Of a DNA stretch of 64,000 nucleotides, positions 11,071 through 23,500 are shown one piece after another. Position numbers and translations under genes: made by a program. The first letter of the stretch is position 1. Every line of letters starts with the position of its first letter. Origin of the DNA: Agelas oroides. Taxonomy: Eukaryota; Porifera; Demospongiae; Agelasida; Agelasidae. Below the pieces are notes generated by a model that was given only the letters and a program-made list of their open reading frames with translations, did no database searches and was not told where the DNA came from. Where the stretch lies: the NCBI GenBank assembly GCA_949130485.1, contig OX422184.1, forward strand, positions 21,847,506 through 21,911,505. The letters run 5' to 3'.

Positions 11071-11314
11071 TTGGGCTCTGAGCAGGTGTTTGACAACCGA
11101 GAGTGCTGACTATTGCATGCTCGTTAGTGAGTGGGTGTGGTTTAAGGTCACAAGTCTGCTTGCTAAGGCTGGAAGTGAACTTGTGTTCAGTTTTGGAGTC
11201 AGAGCTTGTACAGAAATGGAGATACGGTGCATTAAAAGCATGTATAGGCTAAAACTAGTCTCAGGTGGAAAAAATTCAGGGATTAATAGGGATAACTTAT
11301 TAATTAAGTTTGTG

Positions 11315-11460
11315 AATCTCCTCCAGTATAAGTATGTGCTTTGTGTTTCTGTCCTAAACGTTACGTACACAGGAGAACCAGATGTACAATCTCCTCCAGT
11401 ATAAGTATGTGCTTTGTGTTTCTGTCCTAAACATTACATACACAGGAGAACCAGATGTAC
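11315..11460. repeat. 73-bp tandem duplication spanning a splice acceptor
   Basis: 'aatctcctccagtataag' starts at 11315 and 11388, period 73. Each copy ends with 'cacaggagaaccagatgtac', so the 3' splice site of the exon at 11446 and its first bases are present twice (first copy at about 11372). Only the second copy continues into the open frame. Confidence 0.85.
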
Positions 11461-11557
11461 AATATCCTGCCAAAGATGTTGTGAAAGACACTGTTTTGAA
11501 TGATACCCAGTTCTTTCGCCCAGGATCTGGACTGACTAAGGAGTTATATTTTGATAG
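11446..11557 (+). CDS. + strand gene, exon (112 nt)
   Basis: The acceptor gtacacag/acatacacag region leads into a phase-1 frame reading EPDVQYPAKDVVKDTV, then LNDTQFFRPGSGLTKELYFD, with donor gatag|gtatgt, leaving in phase 2. The incoming phase matches the exon ending at 10448. The other two frames carry stops. Mixed charged and hydrophobic composition; family not recognised. The duplicated upstream acceptor (see the tandem repeat at 11315-11460) could allow a cryptic splice. Confidence 0.65.
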
Positions 11558-11591
11558 GTATGTATCAAATGTAGCAAATTATGCTAATATC

Positions 11592-11870
11592 AAGAGCCCA
11601 TAATGAAAAGGGAGGGGAGGGAGAAGAGCATGTAGCTTCATTGTTTGTGAAACTGGCAGAATCTCCCTGTGCACTAAAAATAGAACACTGGCAGTGGTGG
11701 AAGCATGTGGTCTTGCTATAGAGATAGAGCTTCCTATTGTTACTTTGCAAAGCCATATGGGTGGGCAGGACACAGGAAGCTTTATTTATAGTACTTGCAG
11801 GAGATTCTGCTGTCACTGCAGCAACTATTGATTTACACACTCTTCCTCCCTTTTTTTATTATGTGCTCTT
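11592..11870. mobile_element. MITE, family A short copy
   Basis: The ends aagagcccataatg and attatgtgctctt are inverted. Internal 'actaaaaatagaacac' and cacactcttcctccc link it to 2354-2900. It lies in the intron between the exons at 11446 and 12563. Confidence 0.75.
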
Positions 11871-12028
11871 ACTAGCCTCGTTCCCAGGCCCTGCTCAGCT
11901 TTCCATCGCATGTTTACACAGGGAGCTAGAGCCTCTTGCTAATCAGTGCTTGCTATATCAGTGTTGTTCATTGTGTCTGGAGGCTGAACGTAGATGTACT
12001 AAGTGTTAGTATGGCTAGTCTCTGGTAT

Positions 12029-12394
12029 CAGCCTCGTTCCCAGGCCGTTCCCGCCTCCAGTTTATGCAGTATGCTAAAACAGAGGGGGAAGACCTGGGAG
12101 AAACAGTCACGTGCATGACATCTGTTAGATGTGAGGGGGGCCGTGCCCGATCATCAAACTTTATGATGATCAGTTGACGCTGTCTTTCGAATGTTACCGT
12201 CTCAAGTTCTTGGATGAGATATTACAAGAAGAACCTTGAGATTCTTTTTGTCAGGCACCACCCCCTCACATCTACTTTCATGTCTACCTGACCTCTCACG
12301 CACATGACCCTTTCTCCCAGGCCTCCCCCCTCCATTTTTGGATACTGCAAGCGATCAAAATCTGGAGGGGGGAATGGCCTGGGAACGAGTCTAA
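12029..12394. mobile_element. MITE, TAGCCTCGTTCCCAGG family
   Basis: The left end agcctcgttcccaggcc and right end ggcctgggaacgagtct are inverted. A solo left end of the same type lies at about 11873-11890. Inside are 'atcatcaaactttatgatga' hairpins. Intronic in the + gene. Confidence 0.75.
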
Positions 12395-12562
12395 TCTGGT
12401 ATGGGAATCATTGTTGGTTAACCACATTCCCAGACTATCTCTACCTCAGCTGGTCTGAGTATAACTCTACTTTTATTTTTTTTAATTTTCGCTAATTTTG
12501 TCTCAATATTTCCATAGTATTGTTACTGTTGTGTCCATTTGGCATGTGTTTCCCTACCCCAG

Positions 12563-12689
12563 TATGGCTGAAAGTGTCAGGTTGGTGGTGTTGATAGCAT
12601 TCTGCTCTCAGGGAGACAATGTGCTGGATGCAACTGGCTTGGTATTGTACCTGGATGAGTGGTTGAAACTGAAACCTCAGAGTGGGAAG
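12563..12689 (+). CDS. + strand gene, exon (127 nt)
   Basis: The acceptor 'gtgtttccctaccccag' is strong. Entering in phase 2, the frame reads MAESVRLVVLIAFCSQGD, then NVLDATGLVLYLDEWLKLK, then PQSGK at donor gaag|gtatat in phase 0. A shorter version could start at 12612 (ctctcag), but only the longer one keeps phase with the exon at 11446. The sequence looks alpha-helical and hydrophobic. No family assigned. Confidence 0.6.
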
Positions 12690-13233
12690 GTATATTGTAC
12701 GTTATTGCTGTCACTGACCAAAGGATAGGGGCTCTGGTTACTTGCAGAGTACAGTAGGTTGTTTCACCATACTGTATAGTCAGTCTGGCTACCTACCATG
12801 CAGGAGTATAGACTGTGTAAACAATCAGTGAATGATCTATTCTGTTCAATGTGAGCTGACAACCCCATGTACTTGTAGTGAGACCATGATGAATCTATGG
12901 TAGCCGCAAGCTATCAGGAAGAACAGGAACAGACGACTCTTCATGTTATAGACATTTCATCTCAGTGCTTACCCTATGTACATTCATATATGTGCACTAG
13001 ATTTCTTCCATCTTTGAGGAAATTGTGGGTGTGACTTTGTAGCTTGATAGGTGTTCAGTACATCAAAAACTTGGTGCAATATCTAATCCAAGTGAACTCC
13101 GCACAGTGCTTAGAGAAGCAGAGTGTTTGTGATAAGTAAATGCCTTGTTTGGTGTACTTTGTCATTATAATCATCTTTATATCATGTTGATTACATAATG
13201 TACCTGTACAAACCTCTCATTGTTTCATTCCAG

Positions 13234-13258
13234 GTCTCCAACACAGAAACTTGCACTG
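13234..13258 (+). CDS. + strand gene, 25-nt microexon
   Basis: A T-rich acceptor (tttcattccag) and a perfect donor (cactg|gtaagt) bound a 25-nt exon reading VSNTETCT, phase 0 in and phase 1 out. Both neighbours match. The flanking region carries a MITE just downstream. Confidence 0.55.
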
Positions 13259-13304
13259 GTAAGTAATGTACTTATGCATCTCATGTACATTATTAGCTCA
13301 TACA

Positions 13305-13524
13305 TGTGGCAGTCCCGGATAGAACTTGAATATTATTCCGTCACGTATTTCGAACGCATCACCGAGTTTGACGCGATGTAGCGCTAAGCTTCCGCTAGGG
13401 GGCGGAGCTCATACGTGCTTCGTAGACGTATCAGATATTCATGCATTTACATAGCGCATATGAGCCCCACCCTTAGCGAAATACATGACGGAATAATATT
13501 CGATTTCTATCTGGGACTGCCACA
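13305..13524. mobile_element. MITE, TGTGGCAGTCCC ends
   Basis: The left end tgtggcagtcccggatag and right end ctatctgggactgccaca are inverted, with subterminal 'gaatattattccgtcacgta' mirrored on the right. About 220 bp. A diverged relative lies at about 56272-56512, and its truncated counterpart in the other segmental copy is at about 35520-35640. Confidence 0.85.
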
Positions 13525-13843
13525 CATATATTTAGCTTCTAACCATACAGCCAGTTGGCAGTGTCCTGAGTCCTGGAGTTTGATGTATGGAGGACCTTCT
13601 CCTGAAAACCTCTTCTGACAATCCTTCAGCTACTAGTATAATTATACTCTGGCTTGCCCCATTGTAGACCAACATAGCATAATTATAGCAGATTTACCAA
13701 GTACTCATGTCACCCAGCATTCCTGTGGTCTCCAGAACATCCATACTGAATTTAGTTTTAGTCAATAATTATTGTGATGTTCATGGACTTTGTGTAGGCT
13801 AGCTACACCTTTATGCCAGATAATGTGTGCATTTTTTATCTAG

Positions 13844-13898
13844 GGAGCCCGAAGCGCCTCGATCAATGCATCTCCCTATATGTGGCCATGGGCATGCA
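13844..13898 (+). CDS. + strand gene, exon (55 nt)
   Basis: The acceptor tttttatctag and perfect donor gca|gtaagt enclose a phase-1 frame reading SPKRLDQCISLYVAMGM, leaving in phase 2. Incoming and outgoing phases match the microexon at 13234 and the terminal exon at 14095. Confidence 0.62.
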
Positions 13899-14094
13899 GT
13901 AAGTTATACTTATCCTGACCAACATTACTCGAAGTCATGATCATTCTGTATAAGTTGTAAGAAAAGGCTGCGAAGGTAGAGTGGGTATCGTTTGAGGATG
14001 ACTGAATGCGTGAGCTGGAGCTATTATGGGTATAGGACATTATGTAGAATTCCCATCCAGCGTCACTTCTTGAACTTGATTAACTTTCTTGCAG

Positions 14095-14131
14095 GCATCA
14101 CCTGCTTTTGTATTATTGTGAAAACATTTAA
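14095..14131 (+). CDS. + strand gene, terminal exon
   Basis: The acceptor taactttcttgcag is excellent. The first base completes a Gln codon, then HHLLLYYCENI and TAA at 14129-14131. Across all eight exons (9453 to here) about 194 codons are joined without a stop. The gene ends 226 bp from the stop of the opposing ankyrin gene, so the two are convergent. No canonical AATAAA was found just downstream. Confidence 0.6.
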
Positions 14132-14357
14132 CTGAACTAAAATTGTTTACTATTACACAAAGAATGTGCGACTGCAATAGCAAAGCTTACAATTAACCAA
14201 AGCAATGATACGTATACTATGTACACAACAACGCCTTTCCAAAACAATGTCATAATTCAAACAAACAAAAGCTACTGAATTTCAAAACTTTGACTACTCT
14301 CAAAGGACTAATAATTTCCTAATCACAAGCAAAGGGCTAAGCTATTTCAGAGCTAAG
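14132..14357. other. Convergent intergenic gap
   Basis: A 226-bp AT-rich stretch between the stop codons of the + gene (14131) and the - ankyrin gene (14358). Both 3' untranslated regions must lie or overlap here. I see no canonical polyadenylation hexamer on either strand. Confidence 0.5.
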
Positions 14358-14525
14358 TTATTTATCTGATCTGATATGTACTGTTTTGGGTCCTTCGTGT
14401 GCAGAGTGTGAGATGTTTCCAGTCATTTCCCTCTTCATTGCACGTGTCTTCAGAATGTTCCTTTCAACTCTACTGAACATGGTCTGTAGAAACTTGCGTG
14501 CTGACAACACCAGTTCCTTCAGTTC
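14358..14525 (-). CDS. Ankyrin gene, terminal exon (55 codons)
   Basis: Acceptor cattag, then ELKELVLSARKFLQTMFS, RVERNILKTRAMKREM and a polar end HIRSDK before TAA. Phase 0 fits the exon ending at 15183. The tail is basic and probably helical; no domain recognised. Confidence 0.7.
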   Translation of the reverse strand, partial: ELKELVLSARKFLQTMFSRVERNILKTRAMKREMTGNISHSAHEGPKTVHIRSDK

Positions 14526-17500
14526 CTAATGTGGAAATGTAGGCCAATCCATCATACACAATTACAGTATGCAGAGGCAAGTAGGTGTCTTTTTGTGAAT
14601 GGTGTACAGTGCATACTGATAGTGTCAGCTACTTTCAGTAGCATTGTTCAATGAGGCTATTGGCTAGACTCTCAGTCAGTATATAGGCAGATTCACTTCT
14701 TATGTACACCCATTCAAATATGAGAGCACCTTCAATGGTTTTCAACACATAAATAGTCCCAGCTAAGGTTTGCACAATAATCAGCTAGAGAACCACATTA
14801 CAATATCACAAATCCCACTTCGTAAGTCTTAAAGTTTTTAAAAGTTTAGTTTTTGTGAATAATGGTCTGTAGTGAAAGTTGTGGTCTGTGAAACTATAAC
14901 TCATACATAATACTTAGCTATCATACCAACTTTTATTCACACAGCACCTGCACAAAATGGCTGTTACGTCAACAAGAAAGCATAAGTATGGGTGTCTTAT
15001 CAAAGGTTACAGTATAGATAAGTATTTAGAGGAGCACGCTTGCTTTGAAGTCACAAGTTCAGAAGAGTCACAACTTTGTGACACTAACTGCTGCAAGTAA
15101 TTCATAATAAGTTGATACTTGCTAAAAGTATCAACTAAATTTGCTTTTGCTGCAACGGACTAAGCTAGTTGTTGCCACTTACAGTGGTGGTTTTTCGCTG
15201 CTCATGTTGTCTGCCCATGTGTGACTGAAGTTCTTGGCAAACACTCTCATGGCTGAAGGTCTTTGCAACATCCAGAGCAGTGACATCATTCTAAGTGGAA
15301 GAAGGGGCATTAATTGAGAAGCTGTAATAGTTTGACTAAGTATAAATGAGAACCCACTTCCCATATTTTGAATGAATTAAGTTCAGCACTATACTATCAT
15401 AAATAATGTGATCATGACATGATGCTGATACAATGAAAGTACTGAGAATGCTTATTAGCATACTGTAAGCACAACACAACTACAAGGTTAGTACGTATGA
15501 CAGGTGCCATTATACTGACACACTACTATACTAGCCTTTGAAAAAGAATAATTGTGAACAAGTGGTTACAGGCTGTTACGTCAACCAGAAAGCACAAATA
15601 TGGGTGTCTTATCAAAGGTTACAGTATAGATAAGTATTTAGAGGAGCACGCTTGCTTTGAAGTCACAAGTTCAGAAGAGTCACAACTTTGTGACAGTAAA
15701 TGCTGTAAGTAATTCATACTAAGTTGATACTCACTAAAAGTAGTAGCATACCTTGTCCTTCAGTTCCACAGCAGCTCCACCCGTGATCAAAAGCCTGGTA
15801 AGATCCAAGTCTCCATCTTTGGCAGCGAAGAACAGAGCAGTCCAACCTGTGGACTAAAGATATTCAGAGAAGAAGGTTGAGGAGTGCTAAAACAGTAGTA
15901 ACATAATTAATTTATGCATACAAGTAGCTTGCTACTCACAAACTGTAGTTTAACATTTGGAACGTGGAATTCACTGTTTATCAATGTGGAACTATAGATA
16001 GCTATCAATCTAAGGTCAAAGTGATGCATAGCAAGCCCTGGGGCTTGCCATGTCCAGATTTGCATAGATGGTGTGTGGCTAGGTTATCTAAGTAGCTAAT
16101 GACAGCTACGTATAGAAGCAATTTGTACTGTAACTACCATATACAGTGGAACCCCGCTTAACGGACACCCCTCAACAGCGGACACCCACGATATACTTGA
16201 ACGGACAATTCTGAAAGTCCCGACTGTCCTTCCATTCACTCCAATACTTAAGCAGCCCCTGAATAGTGGACATCCCGCTACTCCGTATAATGGACACTTT
16301 TCGCGGTCCCAATTGTACGCAAACAATACTCAACGACCCCGATTTAGCGGACACTCGTCGACCTTTTCAGCAAGACTGCGCACCATCGCTGCTGCAGTTA
16401 ACAACTTGACATTACATTAGTGCTGTTACTCGTAGTACTAGCCTCTGCTTAGCCTTCCTGCCAGTGTACAGCAAGGGAAAGCTCTGAAAATGCAGCCACG
16501 TTGTGCTCAACAGCCCGATTACGCGGTAGCACGCCTACTGGAAATATACCGGAAGTCCCTGAGTTAGGGACACCTCGCTATAAGAGACAAAATATTGTTT
16601 TCCAATGGTGTCCGTTATAGAGAGGTTCCACTGTATGTTGAAAATCACAGCAGTTAAATTTTCATGTATTTCACGAGTTTGTTTGTACTCACAAAATTAA
16701 AAGCTGCAAAATTAATTATTACGCATGATACTAACCACAAGCAAGTTTGTGGGCTGAAATGACACAAACTGGACTGATTAATATATATACCTGTTCCTGA
16801 ATATTAACATCAGTGTTTGCATGATCCACCAGCTCCCAGACAATCTCAGTGTGGCCCTGCTTGATAGCAAGGATTAGAGCAGTCAGACCCTCCTAAGGTT
16901 TGGAAAGCATGGAGTCAGATGTCACTCAATTGCATACTTTTATCAGTCTATCTGGAGTATGATGAGCAGTAAGTGCTACCATCATGATCGTTCTACATCA
17001 GCAGTCTAAGTTAGTTATGAATGGTAGTTTCTGTGCCCTGAAATCTTGAAATTGAGTATGGTTATTATTGTGGTGCCATCACATGTTACTGGACATAAGT
17101 ATGTGTCACCAAAATGTTGTTTGGAAGATTTGTCCCAGATTGCATCAGAAGCAATCTGAGAGGATCTAAATTCAAAATTGTCCTGGGGGGACATGCCCCA
17201 GACCCCCCCTAGTAGGCACGCATGCTTACGCACGCGTGAGCATGCTTTCGAATGCTACTATCGTCCTGCTACCATCCTGTTCCCCCCCCAACTCAAAAAT
17301 CCTGTATGAAACCCTGACTATCTAAGAATATTGCATGCATCAAGTGTACATGTTAAATTTACCACCATTAAAATATTTCCACCCCTACATGGTATAATTA
17401 TACTACACTCATCCAGAAGAGTTTATCCAATGCTGACACAAGTACAGTATACATTATTAAACATACTTGGTCCTGAATGTTGGGATTTGCTCCTTTTGCC

Positions 17501-20500
17501 ACCAGCTCTTTCACTACACTAAGGTGTCCATTCCAGCTGGCCAGGGCTAGAGCTGTCCTCCCATCCTACCAGTTGGAAGAAATCAATGGTGCCTTTTTTA
17601 TCAAGCCTTAACAAAATCATCACTGTAGGCTTGGACTAAAAAAGCAAAAATAGGCCCACCATCGAAAATAACCCCACCCCCTTTTATGAATGAAGTTATT
17701 GCAAAGGGTGCTTTTCTCTTGAAAGTATGCCCACTACTTATGCTACAGGACATGTTCAAACAAGGAACACTATACTGTGAAGTGGTAGGATAACAAATGA
17801 AGGCAGGCCCATTTGCTGCTTCTGTACAAGTAGGTGAAGAGAAGCATTGCAGAATCACAGCATGTGTACATCTACAGGGCTGGACGAATTGCGTATGAGG
17901 TGGGAGCATTTTTGAGAAAAGTATAAATTTTGAAAACACACCCACCCCTCTCTTTGATGAGCCTGTTCATCACCAATGGGCGTACTTTTGAGAGATTACG
18001 GTACAAGAAAAGCAGCTGAAGATTGTGTAATGAGATTACCAGTATGCATGGGGCAGTGTTTATAGCCTAATAGTTATAAAGCGTAGATGATTTATATGAC
18101 AACACCATCATGGTTAGTTTTATACTCAAAACCAAACTAAGCAGGATATTATCCTTTTGTTCCTCAAGATTTCACTGATCCCACCATAAGTTGCAATACC
18201 CCACCATAAGTTCCAAACTGTTTCCATAAGCATATTTCTACCACAGCTCACTGCTCAGAAGACCAAAGGAAACCATCGAGATAACTAAGGACCTTTTAGA
18301 ACTGCTGGAGAGATTCATACTATAGTAACTCCGTTGTATTGACAAGAGTGTACTTGGTACTGTTCATATTCCATATTTGGCTGGTTTCTAAAATTTTAAT
18401 TTCCATGCTGTAAGCTTCCGATGACTAATACCATTAGTATTGCTTAGCAACCTGCACTTTCAACACAAGTAACAGATATATACGTAGAGATATATATGGA
18501 TGTGGCAATGGTTGCAAACAAGACCCCATCAAATCAGTTTCAATTCCCCAGATTAATGCATTTGCTTACACAGCTCTGTCTGGGGATTGTAACTTTTGTA
18601 TGCAATATTTGGGTTCATGTGTTGAAAGTTTGGTTGCTAAGCACCTCTAAATCATTGACACAAGTTTCACAAAGAGTATATGTGGCATACATCGTCTTGT
18701 ATGTCTGTATGAGCACCAGCTGCCAGTAGTTCCTTCACCACCTCAATTTTGCCATGGTAGCTGGCAATAGTCAAGGCAGTATCCTGATTCTGTGGAAGAG
18801 ACGACAACCATATAAGTAGCCACATGCACTAGAGAAGACACATTCACTATAGACTAAACTTTGTAAACTTGTGTTTGTGTATTAGTGAAAGACAGACCTT
18901 TGTACACTGATCACCAATTCATTAGGCAAAATCTGCAAGTAATTGTGCTGACACATGCACAGTAAACTTATTGTGGGAGCTAAATAAACATGTATAATAG
19001 TTTCATTCTTTGTTGAGGATGGTCCTGTGTATTTGTTTTGGAAATTGAATAGAGCCGTACCAGCACTTGCATTGTAGACAGTATTGACATGTTTGTTCGA
19101 CCATCACCAATAATGGTCCATCAAAAGTAGTTTTACTTTAAGTTAACCCTTCAGTCCCAAGATTGTGCATGTACGGGGAGACCCCTGAAATTAAGTATTG
19201 AAAACTGATGCCATCTTTTAGACAACGAAGTTGGAGCCTGGAGGGAAGACTACGCTGCTATTTCAGCTGTACTGTTGGTTGAAAATTTAAAAGACAGAAC
19301 AATCCTAATTCTGTTCTACCTGTATTCTCACAATAAACAACAAATATTCGAGCGCTTTTCGTGTGCATGACAAAGGCTGCTACTAGAACCTTCTCTGAAT
19401 GGCAGAGAGAACTGTGAACTCTGACCCTGAGAGTGGTAAAAGTTAACTCGGTATTCATAAAGACTGTTTAAGATCACCTGGTGTAGTGCATGCTGTTGGT
19501 TTGTTACCTTTTCTTGTCATTCTTTCGTTTGATGAAAAGCTTGAGCACTTACCTGTGCACATTACAAATGCTGCTGCTAGGACACCCTCTGATCAGCAGA
19601 AAACAGTGAACACTGACTCTAACAGTTCCTAAAGGTAACTTAGTATCCATAAGAACCATTTCTAATCAATGGATATAGTGCATGCAGACGTGTTGTTATT
19701 CATCAACTTCAGTTTAATGGGAAATGATGTCAACAAAAATTGACGTTTGGCATAAGGTCACTCTATCTCAAAGAGTCTAAAAATAATCAATGTTCAAATA
19801 TTTATTGACAATGACATAGATAACCAGTACAGCAACCTTTGAGGAGTCCACTCCATGGTACCAGTGTTAGTAAAACCATTGTGATTTATTTGCTTTAAGT
19901 ATTTGTATTTCTAATGCTTATATGTAGCAATTTTATTTACAGTCACACTCACCTTGTTCTGGGAGTTTAAGTTGGCACCTCGCCCAATCAGTAGTCGTGT
20001 TATTTCATAATGGCCATGCTGAGATGCAAACATCAATGGAGACCAACCATTCTGCAGGGTGAACAATACAACCCAGAAGTAATCTAACACATTTTTCTTA
20101 GCAGCTATGAGTAGGCCCATCTTCTCCAAGTCTTGACTACTGAAATGTGATATCTACTTTTACTTGGTGTCTAGTTTACTGCTATATAACCTCGCTAGGC
20201 ATTTAGTGGATGGTTTTGCACCATTTGGTTATTGGAGCACTGTTTGGAATTTAAGTAAGAGCACCATTTGGATCACACTTCCTAAGTCCTGCCCACAGCA
20301 GCTACTAACCTGGCTTCCCACTTAACATTTCAATAGCAGTGAGTATGCACCATTTGGAGGTAAATTCCTAGCGAGAACCCTGTATATAAGGTAACATAGA
20401 CACTTTTTTGTACAAGTCAACCTTTAAGAAACACACATAGGTACTCTTTCACAAATGAATGCATGCAAGAGCATTTAATTTGATTTTATTGGTAACAAGA

Positions 20501-23500
20501 AATGCTTAACCTTCACAGTGAAATTTCTTATTGAGATCACTGGCCTCCAGGATGTCTTCAGATTCATTCCCAAAGCATGCAAATTTCTATTCAAACACAG
20601 AAGTTTGTGTATGAAAATGCTAGCTAGCTAACCGGTGAATAAGCACACAAACTATTACATGCAGAAAGTGAAAAGGCACAAACTGCATCAGATTCTGCAG
20701 TACACAACAATACATTAGCTATGCCTCATGCAGTGTTGCTAAAATGTAAATATTTACAGGTTTAGTGCTGTTGTGCTTTTAGCACATCTATCAACTTTAT
20801 ATCATCACAATGTATTCAGGTACGCACATGTAGTGGGAGGTCATGGTTCATATATACCATTCATCAAATATGGTATGAACTCCGGAGAGATTGCTCCCCG
20901 ACCTCCTCAGTGGTGTCAGTACACTTGGAAACAATAATGGGAGGATGGGTGCCTAATGTTAGACTTCTAGTGTGATAGCGTACAACAGGTAGAAATGAAG
21001 TTTCATCTTTCTTAACTGTCCTCCATGCAGCTTAGCTGTAATGCTTGAAAGTGCTATCATAGTCTTTTGGTAGGTTTGAAGAATGACTACAATTCCACTT
21101 GTGTGGACATTACAAGCATTGACATGAACACCATTTGCATGTTTTGTATTTCATATATACAACACAAAGTATTTGATCATTGTACAATGAAGTTAATAAT
21201 CACGTGGTACAGATAATCTTCCATGCACACGGTATAGGGTGAGGACTTGAGGACTTGGAGGAAGGTTTTGTGGAGGCATTCTTGTAATTGGAAAGGAATG
21301 GAAAAGGATACACGAATAGTAAAGGCACAGAACTCTCGGCTAAAAGCTGAGCGAATGTCTAGAATTGTTTAAAGAGAGAGATAGCAATCTCAGCTCTTTG
21401 TTCCAGTGTGGCGAGAAAAGTAGCCTCGTAACCAGGACATTCGTAGGGACAATTGCTTCTGCTCTCAGCCTTGCACCGCCGTCCGGTTCATGCATCTGTG
21501 CTTACGTAGCACTTCGATTTCCTGGATGGCTTGAGCAATAGCCATCAAAGGCATACTCGCTGATAGGCTTCTGTTGGAGTTAGGACGGCTAGATAGTTTG
21601 AAGTAGGCTGGATTGAAATGCGGTTCACTCGCTTTGCACATGGACAATGAAAATTTCACGGTTTTAATTTTCGCGAATGGCTCTTCACTCATGAAAAATG
21701 CTAGTGAAAATTACCAAGTATACAGTATATAAACTCATGATGCTCTAAGTGGAAAGAATGAAACTAAGACTCAGAACAAAATGCTATAAGAGTGCTTGTG
21801 TATGCCTATTATTTTAGTGTTTCTCAACACGCCTGGGGATTGATTCATTTGATATTTTAGCTCTAAGCAGTTATCATTGAAGTATCTAATTCCTGATATC
21901 AGAATCCTTACACGTCCAGGAACTTTCTGCTGTGACAAGCACATGTTCAATCAGTTGTTTATGAGATCTTGGGGTGATCACCCGATGTGCGCCACAACAG
22001 AAGCTGTCTGATATTCGTCTGGCAAAGTTCAATTCCAAATTTGAATTATGTCAATTAGTTGCATTATTTCGCCAGCTATATTTGGTATTTCACGGGACTT
22101 GCCGGAATGTGAACGTGACTGGTTGTGTATGTATACTAGGCAAATGTAGGACATTGTGGAAGTGAGCGAATGCTGCAGTCGTCATTAGGGTGAAATAGCC
22201 TGTTAAAAATTCCATTCTGTTGAAACATCGGCAAGGTGGCAACAGATAACCTTCCTCTTCATTTCTGAGAATGTTTGTCATGCAACTGGCAGTTGATATG
22301 GAACTACACAATTTTCCACTGAGTGCATTTGGTGCAATAATAATTACTGTATTGTCCCGGGTAAGCGCCTACCCCCCAATTTCGACTGCTCTATGGTTTT
22401 TAGAAGTCATTTGTTTAACCGCCCACCATACAAAATTCTTGTGTAATGACTCACAATTTGTTTGCCGCTGAGCTCATGTACTGCGATCATTTTGATGAGC
22501 TTCAGGTGCCACTACAGTTAGCAGCAAGGTTTGCACACACCGGTCATAGCCCTGTCCGCAATGTTCTCCTCTAGCAGTGTGATATTCATGTACTGCAGGC
22601 GATGAACGCTGCAAGCCTTGGAAACAAGACTGCAGGTTGGCCCGTTTTCTAGCACAATACAGCTTTCCACACTGCCACGCTGCCCTCACTTGGCTAAAGG
22701 ATGAAGCATGCGCGAAGCGACAATGTGATAGCTCCTGTCTGATCAGGGTGGGTGCTTGCACGGGATAGTTAAACTTTTCAAGCACCTCCTTTTTGTAACC
22801 ACCCAGCCCCCATTTCTTGTGTTTGACTGGCGAGTGCACATGGGTGCTTGCCCAGGACAATACAGTAATGCCAAATCCATTCCAGGCCCAGTTAAAAACA
22901 TCCAATGCACTCATTCCTGCTTGCTGATACCTGCTTGATTATGCTTCTGGTACCAATGTATACACAAGAACATGCCATGCTAGGCCATGTGGTCTGACTC
23001 TGACTTGCTATGTAAACATGGAAGCCTGCCTCAAGATCTTTAGCAACCTATTAACAGCTATAACAGCTTGATTGGAGGCCAGCAGCAAAGCTAAGCAAGG
23101 CTAACTCAACAATCATAACCACAGAACTACTTGAGCTAGACTCCTCCATGCAAACCTTACAGAACTTTATAAGTAAACGAACAGCAGCTGAATTTTGCAG
23201 CTGCAAAAACTTTGTGGACACAGGTAATTGCTTACAGTATCATTTGTCTACGCATTTCTGTTCCATGCCTGTATAGATGTAAACCATGCTTGCATGCATG
23301 CTCCATGCACGGAATGTTAGACTCATGCAAGTCCCATGCAGACTTTGTGTAGCCAAGGTAACCTTTAGCTGTCTGTACATGCCTGTTCCATCTATTAAAT
23401 GAGCATGAAATAAACAGAACCATACCTTTATTAGCCTCATTCCCAGGCCTCCCCCATTTTCGTTCTTCGGTTTGCGTTCAATATAATACACGCTCTTCCG

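Noticed and set aside
22474..22914. 146-codon - ORF
   Set aside because: Lies in an inverted-repeat element; the frame is broken or shifted in the two other copies (31797-32311 and 50746-51282).
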